Shown: positions 1-10,511 of the stretch, piece after piece
Layout of the letters: every line of letters starts with the position of its first letter
Numbering within the stretch: position 1 is the stretch's first letter
NCBI GenBank assembly: GCA_021786385.1
Contig: JAJYNJ010000074.1
Location: 1-64,000 of the forward strand
Length of the DNA: 64,000 bases
Source of the DNA: Chloroflexota bacterium
GTDB taxonomy: Bacteria; Chloroflexota; Limnocylindria; Limnocylindrales; CSP1-4
Direction: 5' to 3'
Made by a program: the position numbers and the translations under genes
The notes under the pieces: generated by a model
Database searches by the model: none
What the model was told of the DNA's origin: nothing
Seen by the model: only the letters and a program-made list of their open reading frames with translations

Positions 1-89
1 ACCTGCGCGATCCAGTAGATCACCCCGACGGCGACGAAGATGCCGCCCAGGGCCAGCGGGGCGCGATAACGCACGAGGCGGCGGCGCAC
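1..89 (-). CDS. Small membrane protein of the cytochrome oxidase cluster (3' end beyond window)
   Basis: Only the first 29 codons are inside the window. They read from a GTG at 89 and give an Arg-rich start (MRRRLVRYRAP) followed by one hydrophobic helix (LALGGIFVAVGVIYWIAQ). A strong AGGAGG ribosome-binding site lies 7 bases upstream, just after the stop of the subunit III gene, so it is the next gene of the oxidase operon. Small one-helix or subunit-IV-like proteins are common at this position in aa3 clusters, but too little is visible to name it. The stop codon lies to the left of the window. Confidence 0.5.
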   Translation of the reverse strand, partial: MRRRLVRYRAPLALGGIFVAVGVIYWIAQ

Positions 90-98
90 CGGATCCTC

Positions 99-689
99 CT
101 ACCGCAGCAGGTAGAGGGTCGAGAAGAGCCCGATCCAGACCACGTCGACGAAGTGCCAGTAGAGGCTCACCGCTTCGACGGCCGTGTGGTGGCGGGCCGA
201 AAACTGGCCGCTGAGACCGCGCAGCAGCACGATGCTCATGCCGATGACGCCGCCCAGCACGTGCGCCCCGTGGAAGCCGGTCATCGTGAAGAAGAGCGTG
301 CCGTAGACGCCGCTGCTGATGCCGAAGCCGAGCGTGGCGTAGTCGTAGGCCTGGCCGAGGAGGAAGACGACACCGAGGATGACGGTGACCGTCATGGCGC
401 GCACCATGCCGGTCCGGTCGCCCTTCCGGATCCGCGACACGGCGTACTGCATGGTGAACGAGCTGCTGACGAGGATCACCGTCAGCACGGCCGCGAGGCC
501 CAGATCGAGCTCAAAGCCCTGCGGCGGCCAGACGGTGTGCTCGGCGCGGATGTTGAAGTAGGCGCCGAAGAGGCCAGCGAAGAACATGATTTCGCTGGCG
601 ATGAAGAGGAGCATCCCCACGAGCGCGGTGTCGATGCCGCGCTGCTCCCCGTGCGCGGGGGCGGGAAGTGCCTGCACCTGTGCGGCCAT
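99..689 (-). CDS. ctaE: Cytochrome c oxidase subunit III
   Basis: This is subunit III of an aa3-type haem-copper oxidase, the helical membrane subunit that supports the catalytic core during reduction of oxygen. The 196-residue protein matches the short bacterial form and has several hydrophobic helices, including TALVGMLLFIASEIMFFAG and GFHGAHVLGGVIGMSIV, with the family's conserved GxHGxHV pattern. I chose the ATG at 689 because it overlaps the subunit I stop by one base (TGATG) and because the reading frame further upstream is only the shadow of ctaD. It is co-transcribed with ctaC and ctaD upstream and a small membrane gene downstream. Confidence 0.93.
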   Translation of the reverse strand: MAAQVQALPAPAHGEQRGIDTALVGMLLFIASEIMFFAGLFGAYFNIRAEHTVWPPQGFELDLGLAAVLTVILVSSSFTMQYAVSRIRKGDRTGMVRAMTVTVILGVVFLLGQAYDYATLGFGISSGVYGTLFFTMTGFHGAHVLGGVIGMSIVLLRGLSGQFSARHHTAVEAVSLYWHFVDVVWIGLFSTLYLLR

Positions 690-2359
690 CAGTGGGCTCC
701 CTCGTCGGCGGTTGCCAGGCTTGCTGCGGGCAGTGCTCGCCGGGCGCCATGGCCGTACTTCAGGTCGAAGAGCGGCCGCTCCGAGCGGATCGGCGGCAGG
801 TGGTCGAAGTTGTAGGGGGGCGGTGGACTCGTCGTCGCCCATTCGAGTGTGTAGGCGTCCCAGGGGTCGTCGCCGGCATCACGCGGACCGCGGAGCGTGA
901 CGAAGACGTTCCACATGAAGGGCAGCACGCTGATCGCGATCACGAACGAGCCGATCGTCGCGATCGTGTTGAGGTCGGTCCAGCCCGCGGCGGGCGAGTA
1001 GTCCGCGATCCGCCGCGGCATGCCCTCCAGACCTAGCAGGTGCATGGGGAAGAAGGTGAGCCACGTGCCGATCAGCATCAGCACGAAGTGCACCTTGCCC
1101 AGCCCTTCGTCGAGCCGCGCCCCGAACATCTTGGGGAACCAGTAGTACGCCGCGGCGAAGACGCCGAACATCGTGCCGCCGAAGAAGACGAAGTGGATGT
1201 GGGCGACGATCCAGTAGGTGTCGTGCAGCGCGTAGTCCACGGGCGGGGAGGCCAAGATCGCGCCGTCGAGCCCGCCTACGAGGAAGGTCGTCAGGAACCC
1301 GAGCGCGAAGAGCATCGGGGTGGCGAACGTGATCTTGCCGCGCCACATCGTCGCGATCCAGTTGAAGAACTTGATCCCGGTTGGGACACCGATCAACGAG
1401 GTCATCAGACTGAAGAACGGCAGGTAGACGGCCCCGGTGGTGAACATGTGGTGCGCCCACACGCTGAACCCCAGGCCACCGATCAGCAAGGTGGCGAAGA
1501 TGAAGGCCTTGTAGCCGAAGATCGGCTTGCGGCTGAAGACCGGCACGACCTCGCTGATCACGCCCATCGCGGGCAGGATCAGGATGTAGACCTCGGGGTG
1601 GCCGAAGAACCAGAAGAGGTTCTGCCAGAGGATCGGGTTGCCACCGGAGGCAGGATCGAAGAACGCGCCGCCGAAGTTCCGGTCGATGTAGAGCATGAAG
1701 ACGCCGCTGGTGAAGACCGGGGTCGCCAGCAGGATCAGCAGACTCGTGACCATCACGGTCCACACGAAGATCGGCATGCGCAGTAGCGTCATGCCCGGTG
1801 CCCGCAGCTTGAAGATCGTGGCCAGGAAGTTGATCGAGCCCAGGATCGAGCTCGTGCCGATCAGCAGCAGGGCCACGATCCAGAGATCGGTGCCGCTCCC
1901 CGAGTACTTCGCCTGGGCCAGTGGCGAGTACGAGGTCCACCCCTCGGCTGCGGCTCCCCCGAAGAAAAAGCCGCTGAACATCAGGATGCCGCCCAGCGGC
2001 AACATCCAGAACGAGAGCGCGTTGATGCGTGGGAAGGCCATGTCCGCGGCCCCGATCTGGAGTGGCACCGCGTAGTTGCCGAGGCCCGCGAGAAACGGCA
2101 TCAGGACCAGGAAGATCATGGTGGTGCCGTGCATCGTGAAGAGCTGGTTGTAGGTGCTCGAGTTCACGAACTGCAGGCCCGGGACGGCAAGCTCGCTGCG
2201 GATCACGAGGGCCAACAGCCCGGCGAGCAGGAAGAACAGGAAGCTGTTCGTCAGGTACAGGATCCCGATCTTCTTGTGGTCGGTGGTCGTCAGCCACTCG
2301 TACAGGGCCGAGCGCTGGTAGATGCGCGTTGCGCCCGGGGCGAGGACGGTCGTCGCCAT
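689..2359 (-). CDS. ctaD: Cytochrome c oxidase subunit I
   Basis: This is the catalytic subunit of an A-type haem-copper oxidase; it reduces oxygen to water and pumps protons in the cytoplasmic membrane. The 556-residue protein has the expected metal ligands: His77 (MHGTT, haem a), His254 with Tyr258 in GHPEVY (CuB and the cross-linked tyrosine), the His303-His304 pair (CuB) and His387/His389 in AHIHF (haem a3 and a). The glutamate of GHPEVY marks an A-family rather than B-family enzyme. The ATG at 2359 starts 8 bases after the ctaC stop and gives the usual N-terminus (YEWLTTTDHKKIG). Upstream in-frame sequence is a shadow of ctaC. Confidence 0.97.
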   Translation of the reverse strand: MATTVLAPGATRIYQRSALYEWLTTTDHKKIGILYLTNSFLFFLLAGLLALVIRSELAVPGLQFVNSSTYNQLFTMHGTTMIFLVLMPFLAGLGNYAVPLQIGAADMAFPRINALSFWMLPLGGILMFSGFFFGGAAAEGWTSYSPLAQAKYSGSGTDLWIVALLLIGTSSILGSINFLATIFKLRAPGMTLLRMPIFVWTVMVTSLLILLATPVFTSGVFMLYIDRNFGGAFFDPASGGNPILWQNLFWFFGHPEVYILILPAMGVISEVVPVFSRKPIFGYKAFIFATLLIGGLGFSVWAHHMFTTGAVYLPFFSLMTSLIGVPTGIKFFNWIATMWRGKITFATPMLFALGFLTTFLVGGLDGAILASPPVDYALHDTYWIVAHIHFVFFGGTMFGVFAAAYYWFPKMFGARLDEGLGKVHFVLMLIGTWLTFFPMHLLGLEGMPRRIADYSPAAGWTDLNTIATIGSFVIAISVLPFMWNVFVTLRGPRDAGDDPWDAYTLEWATTSPPPPYNFDHLPPIRSERPLFDLKYGHGARRALPAASLATADEGAH

Positions 2360-2367
2360 GCGATCTC

Positions 2368-3426
2368 CTACTTGACCGTGAGGGTGCCCTGCATGTTGGG
2401 ATGGACACTGCAGAAGAAGGTGTAAGTCCCGGCCGGGAGGGCCGGCACCGCATAACTGACCGTCTGGCCGGGTTGCGCCAGGGGCAGGCCGGTGAAGCGG
2501 ACCTTGCCGGAGCTGTCCCGGATGGCGAAGTTGTGCGGCGCCCCGGCGGTCTTGTTGGTCAGCACCACGGTGAACGGCTGGCCGGCCGACGCTGTGAGGC
2601 TCGACTGATCGAAATTGGTGGTGTTGCTCGCGCTCAGCTGGAGCGTGGGACCGGCCACCGAGCCGCCGGGCGGTGGCGTCGGGGTGGCCCGCGTCTTCGT
2701 CTGCTCGGCCTGCACCCAGGCCTGGAAATCGGCTGGCGTCATCGTGCGTACGGTGAAGCGCATCTGGTAGTGGTCCATGCCGCAGAGCTGCGCGCACTGA
2801 CCGCTGTACGTGACCCCGGCGTCCTTCAGGGTCAGGTCGAAGTTGTTGACCTGCCCCGGGATCACGTCACGTTTGAAGAGGAAGTCCGGCACGTAGAACG
2901 AGTGGATGACGTCGTGCGAGTGGAGCCGCACGTGCACCACTTCGTCGACCGGCAGCACCAGCACAGGTCCCTGGTCGCCGATCCCCGTGTACGAGAGGCC
3001 GTATTGCGGGTAGGCGAACGTCCACTGCCACTGGAAGCCGGTCACGTCGACGGTGAGCTCGGGCTTCGACTCCGCGTCCACCTTGTTGAGCGTCTGCCAC
3101 GAGACGAAGAAGAGGGCCAACACCAGCAGCGTGGGCAGGACGGTCCAGGTGACCTCGAGCAGGTTGTTCCCGTGGGTCTGCACCGGCAGCTCCTCGTCGC
3201 CCTTGCGGCGGCGGTAGCGGATGACGGACCAGAGGATCAGCCCCTCCACCAGCAGGAAAATCGCGACCATCGGGACGAGGAAGACCGTGTACAGGTTCCT
3301 GATGTCGGCGCCCTGGTCGGTGGCGGCGTTGGGTGGGTAGAGGGCACTGCATCCACCGAGGAGTGGCGCAAGGACGACGAGGCCGGCGATCGATGCAACC
3401 GAACGGACGCGCGGCGGCCACTGCAC
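2368..3426 (-). CDS. ctaC: Cytochrome c oxidase subunit II with an extra C-terminal cupredoxin domain
   Basis: Subunit II carries the CuA centre that receives electrons from cytochrome c or a copper protein. The 352-residue product starts at a GTG at 3426 and has a lipoprotein signal ending in LLGGC (Cys26), two membrane helices (about 45-68 and 92-110) and a CuA domain with His175, Cys211, Cys215, His219 and Met222. The usual glutamate between the cysteines is Gln213; only its backbone carbonyl binds copper, so function need not be lost. After a Pro/Thr linker (about 245-260) there is a second cupredoxin-like domain with a complete type 1 copper ligand set: His298, Cys339, His342 and Met345. 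Such a tail is unlike the cytochrome c tail of caa3 oxidases. Confidence 0.92.
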   Translation of the reverse strand: MQWPPRVRSVASIAGLVVLAPLLGGCSALYPPNAATDQGADIRNLYTVFLVPMVAIFLLVEGLILWSVIRYRRRKGDEELPVQTHGNNLLEVTWTVLPTLLVLALFFVSWQTLNKVDAESKPELTVDVTGFQWQWTFAYPQYGLSYTGIGDQGPVLVLPVDEVVHVRLHSHDVIHSFYVPDFLFKRDVIPGQVNNFDLTLKDAGVTYSGQCAQLCGMDHYQMRFTVRTMTPADFQAWVQAEQTKTRATPTPPPGGSVAGPTLQLSASNTTNFDQSSLTASAGQPFTVVLTNKTAGAPHNFAIRDSSGKVRFTGLPLAQPGQTVSYAVPALPAGTYTFFCSVHPNMQGTLTVK

Positions 3427-3592
3427 GCTCAGGGGAACACCTCTCGCGCTGCTGCTGGAACCGTAGGGGCCGCCATCATACCCCAACTGGCCCTGCTGGG
3501 GCGCCAAACGGCCCCCGTGAAGAGGGCCGAATGGCCCCTCTCGCGGCCCCCGTGGGACGCCCGCCCCAGCTGCCCGCATACCTTCTTGGCGC

Positions 3593-5500
<1,908 letters not shown>

Positions 5501-5792
5501 GTTTGAGCGGGCGTGACCTCGAAGCGAGCGATCAGGTGACGACGAGACGCTGCAAGACGCTACGAGAATGGCGCCGGGCCCGGCGGGATGCCGTGCGACG
5601 AGGACCGCGACCCGGCAGATCTTGTCTTCGCCGGATTGTAGCCGACTCGCCGTCAAGAGCCGTTTGGCGCACTATCAGACGGCCAAAGATCCCGATCTGC
5701 CGGCCGCAGCTGCCCTGCGCCGAGGCTGCCCATCGCTGGGCCGCGCCGCGGCGCGCCGTCGCGGCCCTCCGTCGCGGCTCGGCGCGCGAACG

Positions 5793-6584
5793 TCAGGTGG
5801 CCGGACCCAGCGACGTCGGCAGGTTGCCTGGCGCCGTATCAGGGGCCGCGGCCGGCGGCATGCCCGCGCCCGACAACCCGGTACCGGTCGCTTCGACGAT
5901 CGGCGCCGCCGGGAGTGGCCGATGCGTGCCACCGGACCCTGGGACTTCGAGCGGCAGCCCGGCCGCGCAGCCCGGGCAGGTGGCCGCCGCCGGCTCGTAG
6001 GTCGGCAAGTCGAGCGTCCAGAGCGCCGTCGCCGGATAGGCGTGGCCGGTGACGGGCGAGGTGATCGTCTGTAGGCCGCCGGAGCGGTCGACGAGCACCG
6101 CGGCGAGCACCAGCTCGGCGCCGGCAGCCTCGATCGGGGGCACCATCGCGAGGAGCGAACCGCCGGTGGTCAGGATATCGTCGACGAGCAGCACCCGTTC
6201 GCCCTCGGTGAGCTGGAAACCGCGGCGAAACTCGCGGCGCGTGGTCCCGTCCGGATCGCGGACCTCTTCGGCGAAGAGCGCACGCACGCCGAGCTGCCGC
6301 GCGACCTCGAAGGCGAGGATGACGCCGCCCGTGGTGGGGCCCACCACCACGTCCGCGCGCCGTCCCTCCGGCCCCTGGACCAGCTCGGCCAGGTACCCGC
6401 AAAGCTCGGAAACCGCGTCGGGATACTGGAGCACCTGGAACTTCTCCAGATAGCGCTCCGCGTGGCGGCCGCTCTTCAGCCGAAAGTGGCCTTGGCGGAG
6501 CGCGCCGCTGGCGAGGAACAGCTCCTCGACACGATGGGCGATGACGGAACGGTCAGCGGGGGCGGCCCGGCTCGGCATGCTCAT
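5793..6584 (-). CDS. pyrE: Orotate phosphoribosyltransferase
   Basis: PyrE joins orotate to PRPP to make orotidine 5'-phosphate, the fifth step of de novo UMP synthesis. The 263-residue protein has the PRPP-binding motif VLLVDDILTTGGS and the family segment GHFRLKSGRHAERYLEKF near the N-terminus. The ATG at 6584 overlaps the pyrD stop (ATGA), which supports translational coupling. It is about 50 residues longer than many PyrE proteins; the tail contains a CPGC pair and a GLPLEVPGSGG segment, then a Pro/Ala/Gly-rich low-complexity end. The CPGC/PGS region recurs in long PyrE proteins, so I do not read it as a fusion. It is the last gene of the pyrK-pyrD-pyrE operon. Confidence 0.94.
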   Translation of the reverse strand: MSMPSRAAPADRSVIAHRVEELFLASGALRQGHFRLKSGRHAERYLEKFQVLQYPDAVSELCGYLAELVQGPEGRRADVVVGPTTGGVILAFEVARQLGVRALFAEEVRDPDGTTRREFRRGFQLTEGERVLLVDDILTTGGSLLAMVPPIEAAGAELVLAAVLVDRSGGLQTITSPVTGHAYPATALWTLDLPTYEPAAATCPGCAAGLPLEVPGSGGTHRPLPAAPIVEATGTGLSGAGMPPAAAPDTAPGNLPTSLGPAT

Positions 6585-7786
6585 GGTCGATACTCCACAC
6601 CCTTCGATGACGGTCGGTTGGGCCGCGCCGGGAGCGCCGTCCCGACGAGCGGAAGGTGGCTGGCGAGCCCACGCTCGGCACAGTAGGCGCGCAGCTCGTC
6701 CACGATGCGCAACGGGACCTCGGGGTCGGCGAAGATCGCGGTGCCCACCTGGACAGCGACGGCGCCGGCAGCGAAGTAGTCGAGCGCGTCCTCCAGCGAG
6801 CTGACACCGCCGATCGCGACGACGGGAATATCGACGGCCTGTGCGACCTCGTAGACGATGCGCAGGGCGACCGGCCGGATCGCCGGGCCCGAGAGGCCGC
6901 CGTAGACGTTGCCGAGGAGCGGCTTCCGGGTGCGGCGGTCGATGGCGATCCCGGAGAGCGTGTTGATCGCGGTGAGCGCGTCGGCGCCCGCCGCCTCGAT
7001 CGCCTGGGCGATCGGCCGGATGTCGGTCACGTTCGGCGAGAGCTTCACCAGGAGCGGGAGGTCCGTGGCCTCGCGTACCGCGGCCGTGACTGCCGCCGCG
7101 GCGTCGCGATCGACGGCGAACTGGAGCCCGCCCCGGCCCACGTTCGGGCAGCTGATGTTCAGCTCGATGCCGGCGACGCCGGGGACGCCGTCGAGCTTGC
7201 GCACGACCCCGGCGTAGTCGTCGATCGACTCGCCCGCGACGTTGACGATGACCGGCACCTGCCAGCCCGCCCAGAGCGGCGCATAGCGCTCGATCACCGC
7301 GTCGACGCCGGGGTTCTGCAGCCCGATCGAGTTCAGCATCCCGGCCGGCGTCTCGGTCACGCGCGGCGGGGGGTTGCCGAGGCGGGGCTTGAGCGTGGTC
7401 CCCTTGCAGCAGATCGCCCCGAGCCGCTCGACGTCCACCACCTCGCCGTACTCGATGCCGTAGCCGAAGGTGCCGGAGGCAACCATGACGGGGTTCTGCA
7501 GCACGAGCCGGCCGGGCCGCCGCGGCGCGAGGTCGACGGAGAGGTCGACGATCTCCGGCCGCGCAGCTGGCACGGCGCGCCCGCCGGTCCGTGCGTCCGC
7601 CTCGGACGCCGCCGGGAGGCCGCTCTCCCCTGAGACTGCGCCGGGCCAACCGGAGCTGGCTGCCGGGCTGCCGCTCGCCGCCGCTTGGGGGCGGGTTCGG
7701 GGTCGCCTCAGCCCCAGACGCAGTGGACCGAGATACGGGTCCCGAACGCGCGGACTGCTGGTGACCACGGAGCGCTTGCGTTTCAC
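6581..7786 (-). CDS. pyrD: Dihydroorotate dehydrogenase, class IB catalytic subunit
   Basis: PyrD oxidises dihydroorotate to orotate using FMN. It contains NPVMVASGTFGYG, the FMN/substrate segment ELNISCPNV with the catalytic cysteine that marks class I enzymes, and a C-terminal AIGGVSSLEDALDYFAAGA phosphate-binding loop. The neighbouring pyrK makes it a class IB (NAD-linked) enzyme. The GTG at 7786 overlaps the pyrK stop (GTGA) and has GGGAGGA 7 bases upstream, so I chose it. This start gives a 401-residue protein with an unusual N-terminal extension of about 90 residues rich in Arg, Pro, Ala and Gly. The family core begins near EIVDLSVDLAP, and an in-frame GTG at 7573 would give a normal-length protein. 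Confidence 0.93.
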   Translation of the reverse strand: MKRKRSVVTSSPRVRDPYLGPLRLGLRRPRTRPQAAASGSPAASSGWPGAVSGESGLPAASEADARTGGRAVPAARPEIVDLSVDLAPRRPGRLVLQNPVMVASGTFGYGIEYGEVVDVERLGAICCKGTTLKPRLGNPPPRVTETPAGMLNSIGLQNPGVDAVIERYAPLWAGWQVPVIVNVAGESIDDYAGVVRKLDGVPGVAGIELNISCPNVGRGGLQFAVDRDAAAAVTAAVREATDLPLLVKLSPNVTDIRPIAQAIEAAGADALTAINTLSGIAIDRRTRKPLLGNVYGGLSGPAIRPVALRIVYEVAQAVDIPVVAIGGVSSLEDALDYFAAGAVAVQVGTAIFADPEVPLRIVDELRAYCAERGLASHLPLVGTALPARPNRPSSKGVEYRP

Positions 7787-8640
7787 ACCGATTCCTCCCA
7801 CGCGATCTCCTCCGCGGCGAAGACCGGCCCTTCGCGGCAAACGCGCACTGGTCCCTCGATACCCCAGACCACGCAGCCTAGGCACGCGCCCACCGCGCAG
7901 CCCATGTGCTGCTCCAGCGAAACCTGGAGCCACGATCGGCGACGCGCCTGGGGCGAACCGAGCGGGACCGGCTTGCCGCCACCGCGCTTGCGTCCGAGTC
8001 GGGCGACGCCCATGCGCGCCTGACGTCCGCGCGCGAGCGCGGCGAGCGCCGCCAGCATCGGGCGGGGACCGCAGGCGAACGCCTGGTCCGCCCACGCCTC
8101 GTACGCCGGCACGAGGTCGGTGACGAGCCCGGCCTGGCCCAGCGAGCCGTCCTCGGTGGCGACCACGTACTCCACCTCGTCCGGGAGGAGCGAGGACGGG
8201 TAGACGTCGCCGGCCGACGCGGCGCCGAAGAGCACTGTCACCTGGCGTCCCGCCGCGAGCGATTCGTCGATCAGGGCGCGGAGGCCGGCGATCCCCAGTC
8301 CGCCGGCGATCAGCAGCACGTGGTGCGTTCGGGGATCCACCTCGAATGGCCGTCCCAGTGGCCCGAGCATGGGGACGGTGTCCCCGGGGCGGGCATGCGC
8401 CAGCAGCTCGGTGCCCTTCCCAGCGGTCCGAAAGTGGAGTGTGATCTCGCTGGCGACCCGGTCGACCGTGTTGATGCTGAAGGGGCGCCGCAGCACCAGA
8501 CCGGAGTAGTCGGGCGTGCGCACGTGGACGAACTGTCCGGCGCGGGCTCCCGCGGCCAGCCAGGGAGCCCGGTATCGCTGCAACCACTGGCGGGGGAGGA
8601 TCTCCCGCGTCTCGACGAGTTCGGCGTCGAGCAAGCGCAT
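7783..8640 (-). CDS. pyrK: Dihydroorotate dehydrogenase electron-transfer subunit
   Basis: PyrK passes electrons from PyrD to NAD through FAD and a 2Fe-2S cluster. The 285-residue protein has an FAD-binding segment (VLRRPFSIN), a nucleotide-binding stretch (LLIAGGLGIAGLRALI) and a C-terminal cluster motif, CAVGACLGC followed by VCREGP. The ATG at 8640 follows the acidic hypothetical gene by 19 bases, and the stop overlaps the pyrD start. A basic insert (about 205-235, RQARMGVARLGRKRGGGKP) sits before the cluster motif and is longer than I expect for the family. Its place directly ahead of pyrD fits the PyrDK complex. Confidence 0.93.
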   Translation of the reverse strand: MRLLDAELVETREILPRQWLQRYRAPWLAAGARAGQFVHVRTPDYSGLVLRRPFSINTVDRVASEITLHFRTAGKGTELLAHARPGDTVPMLGPLGRPFEVDPRTHHVLLIAGGLGIAGLRALIDESLAAGRQVTVLFGAASAGDVYPSSLLPDEVEYVVATEDGSLGQAGLVTDLVPAYEAWADQAFACGPRPMLAALAALARGRQARMGVARLGRKRGGGKPVPLGSPQARRRSWLQVSLEQHMGCAVGACLGCVVWGIEGPVRVCREGPVFAAEEIAWEESV

Positions 8641-8659
8641 CGGTCGCCGCGCCCCGGCC

Positions 8660-9622
8660 TCAGCTCCGGGGAGACGGCGCGCCGCCATGGTCGGCGTCGC
8701 CCCCGTCCCCCGCATCCGCGTCGCCTTCGGTGTCCGCCTCCTCGTCGTCCCCGTCTCCCTTGGTCTCCTCATCTTCGGCGGGGGCGACCGCCGTCGGGAA
8801 CGCGTCGGCCAGGGCGTCGGCGAGGTCGCCGAACACGTCGGTCGGGTCGTAGTACTCGACCAGGTCGGCGGCCGACTCCAGGCGCCGCCAGCGGTCCGCC
8901 TCGTCTTCCGGCACGACTTCGGCGACCAGCCGCCCCTCGTCGGTCAGCGTGAGCCGCTCGTCTTCGTCGTCGATGATGATCAGATCACCGATCCGCCCCG
9001 CAAGCGGCCGCGCGGCGGCCTCGAATTGCTCGATCAGGTGGGCCTCGGCGTCCTGGCTCCGCTCCTGGAAGGTCAGCGCCAGGTCATATAGGCGGGCGGC
9101 GGCCTCGTCCGCGTCGGCGGGCGGCGCCTCCTCGACGTTGGTGGCCGCCCACGCGTCGGCCGCGGCGGCATAGGCGCCCTCGTCGGTGGCGACCGCGAAG
9201 CCTTGCTCGGCCACCGTCTCCGCGGGCGCGATCCCCGCCGCTTCCAGCAGATCCTCGGCGCCGGTGGGCTCTTCGGCCATGCCCGCGGCGGCGCGGGCCG
9301 CCTCCGCGAACGCGGCGAAGACCTCGGCCGGGTTGTACAGCTCGACCAACTCGGCAGGCGACTCGATCACTTCGGTCTCGGAGACCCACTCACCGCGGTC
9401 GTCCTGGTAGCGCGTGTGCGAGCGGAAGGTCCCGTCGGGCGCGACCGCCAGATAGTCGGGGTCATCGTCGATCAGGACCAGCCCGCCCACATCCTCGATT
9501 CGCCTCGCGTTGGCCTCGAGGAACCTGCGGAGCTGATCGGCGGCCTTGGCGAGGAAGTCGCGACGCTCGAGGGCGGCGTCGGCGGCGATCTCGCCGAGCG
9601 CCTGGTTGCGGCTCAGGTCCAT
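8660..9622 (-). CDS. Acidic hypothetical protein with an internal duplication
   Basis: I do not recognise this 320-residue protein. It contains two copies of a roughly 65-residue module. The first (about 45-110) runs from IEDVGGLVLIDDDPDYLAVA to AELVELYNPAEVFAAFAEA. The second (about 210-275) runs from IGDLIIIDDEDERLTLTDEG to ADLVEYYDPTDVFGDLADA. Each has a hydrophobic strand ending in IDD, then a charged loop and a conserved (V/L)E-(L/Y)Y-(N/D)P-x-(E/D)VF helix. The last 45 residues are a disordered tail of Asp, Glu and Gly. There is no signal peptide or membrane helix. The ATG at 9622 has AAGGAG 7 bases upstream, and the gene is tightly packed between another hypothetical gene and pyrK, so it is probably co-transcribed with the pyrimidine genes. 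Confidence 0.8.
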   Translation of the reverse strand: MDLSRNQALGEIAADAALERRDFLAKAADQLRRFLEANARRIEDVGGLVLIDDDPDYLAVAPDGTFRSHTRYQDDRGEWVSETEVIESPAELVELYNPAEVFAAFAEAARAAAGMAEEPTGAEDLLEAAGIAPAETVAEQGFAVATDEGAYAAAADAWAATNVEEAPPADADEAAARLYDLALTFQERSQDAEAHLIEQFEAAARPLAGRIGDLIIIDDEDERLTLTDEGRLVAEVVPEDEADRWRRLESAADLVEYYDPTDVFGDLADALADAFPTAVAPAEDEETKGDGDDEEADTEGDADAGDGGDADHGGAPSPRS

Positions 9623-9632
9623 CGTGCGCTCC

Positions 9633-9959
9633 TTACGGGTGGTACTCGAGGTCGGGGCCCATGCGCTCGCGGAGGAGCATCGAGTGATGACGCTGGAAGA
9701 TCCACTCCCCGGCGCGATGGCCGATCTTCCGCGTCGCCTCGTCCGCCTCGAGCTTGTCGAGCGCGGCGTAGTCGGGGAGCTGGAAGAGGATCAGGTTGTC
9801 GAAGTCCCAGCCGTGGGCGATGTTGTACCAGCCGAGGAAGCGGATGTTGAATTTCTCCTCGTAGTCGCGGACCTGCCTGGGAAACATGGTCCGCATGAAG
9901 AACTTGAAGAAGGCGTCGCGGCCACGACGGACCGAGAAGAAGGTGGCGAGGACGGGCAC
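9633..9959 (-). CDS. Conserved-looking small hypothetical protein
   Basis: This 108-residue soluble protein starts at a GTG (9959) with GGAGAG upstream and ends 10 bases before the next gene. It is rich in aromatic residues (RFLGWYNIAHGWDFDNL, WIFQRHHSML), and the FDNLILFQLPDYAALDKLEAD stretch looks like a strand followed by a helix, as in small dimeric alpha/beta-barrel proteins. That resemblance is only a guess. There is no signal peptide. Its position in a run leading into pyrK-pyrD-pyrE suggests co-expression but not a function. Confidence 0.75.
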   Translation of the reverse strand: MPVLATFFSVRRGRDAFFKFFMRTMFPRQVRDYEEKFNIRFLGWYNIAHGWDFDNLILFQLPDYAALDKLEADEATRKIGHRAGEWIFQRHHSMLLRERMGPDLEYHP

Positions 9960-10007
9960 GCGATCTCTCCGGGATCAACCCACGATCAGTGGAAACTGAC
10001 GACCTGC

Positions 10008-10511
10008 TCATTGTCGCACGCCGCGGGAGTCGGGCAGTGGCGGATCGCGCAGCGGCTGGTCGTCCGGACGCGCGGCGTCGTCGCTGGGCGGCGGGGTGGT
10101 CGAGGTCGGTGGCGTCGCGTCCTCCAGCTGGCCGACCGTCGGCGTCGTGCCCCGCAACGGCCGACGGCGGGTGCGCCGATCGGCCGCGACCAGGCGAAGC
10201 AGGAAGATCATGGTCTGTCCGGCGAGGAGCAGGAGGACCAGCGTGGTGAAGAGCATCGCGGTGGTCAGCCAGGTTGGCCAGGCATTCGCGACCCCGATCG
10301 GGGTCAGCACGACCAGAATCGCGAGGACCACGACCTGCGTCCAGAAACAGCCAAGCCCGGGGCCGCGCTCCGGGTCGAGCGGCTCACCCTTGTAGAGGGG
10401 CGTGCTGCCCGAGGGTGAACCGCCGGGCCGCGCGTTTCCGAACGGGCGACCCTGGCTCGACGGTGAGTCCGCGTCCCGCGTGTGCATCTTCAGCATCGAT
10501 CGCGCCGCCAT
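10008..10511 (-). CDS. Hypothetical membrane protein with two helices
   Basis: This 167-residue protein has a hydrophilic, Gly/Pro-rich N-terminus (about 55 residues), two adjacent membrane helices ([19 protein letters not shown] and [20 protein letters not shown]) and a Pro/Thr/Asp-rich C-terminal tail. I recognise no family. The ATG at 10511 follows GGTGGAG; an internal ATG eight codons downstream (MHTRD) is also possible. It is the first gene of the minus-strand run that ends with pyrE, and the divergent gap to gltB should carry the promoters. Confidence 0.65.
   Translation of the reverse strand: MAARSMLKMHTRDADSPSSQGRPFGNARPGGSPSGSTPLYKGEPLDPERGPGLGCFWTQVVVLAILVVLTPIGVANAWPTWLTTAMLFTTLVLLLLAGQTMIFLLRLVAADRRTRRRPLRGTTPTVGQLEDATPPTSTTPPPSDDAARPDDQPLRDPPLPDSRGVRQ

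Noticed and set aside
5616-5665. TTGACG and TACAAT upstream of ctaAB on the minus strand
   Set aside because: The hexamers are good but only 10 bases apart, so they cannot form one promoter.
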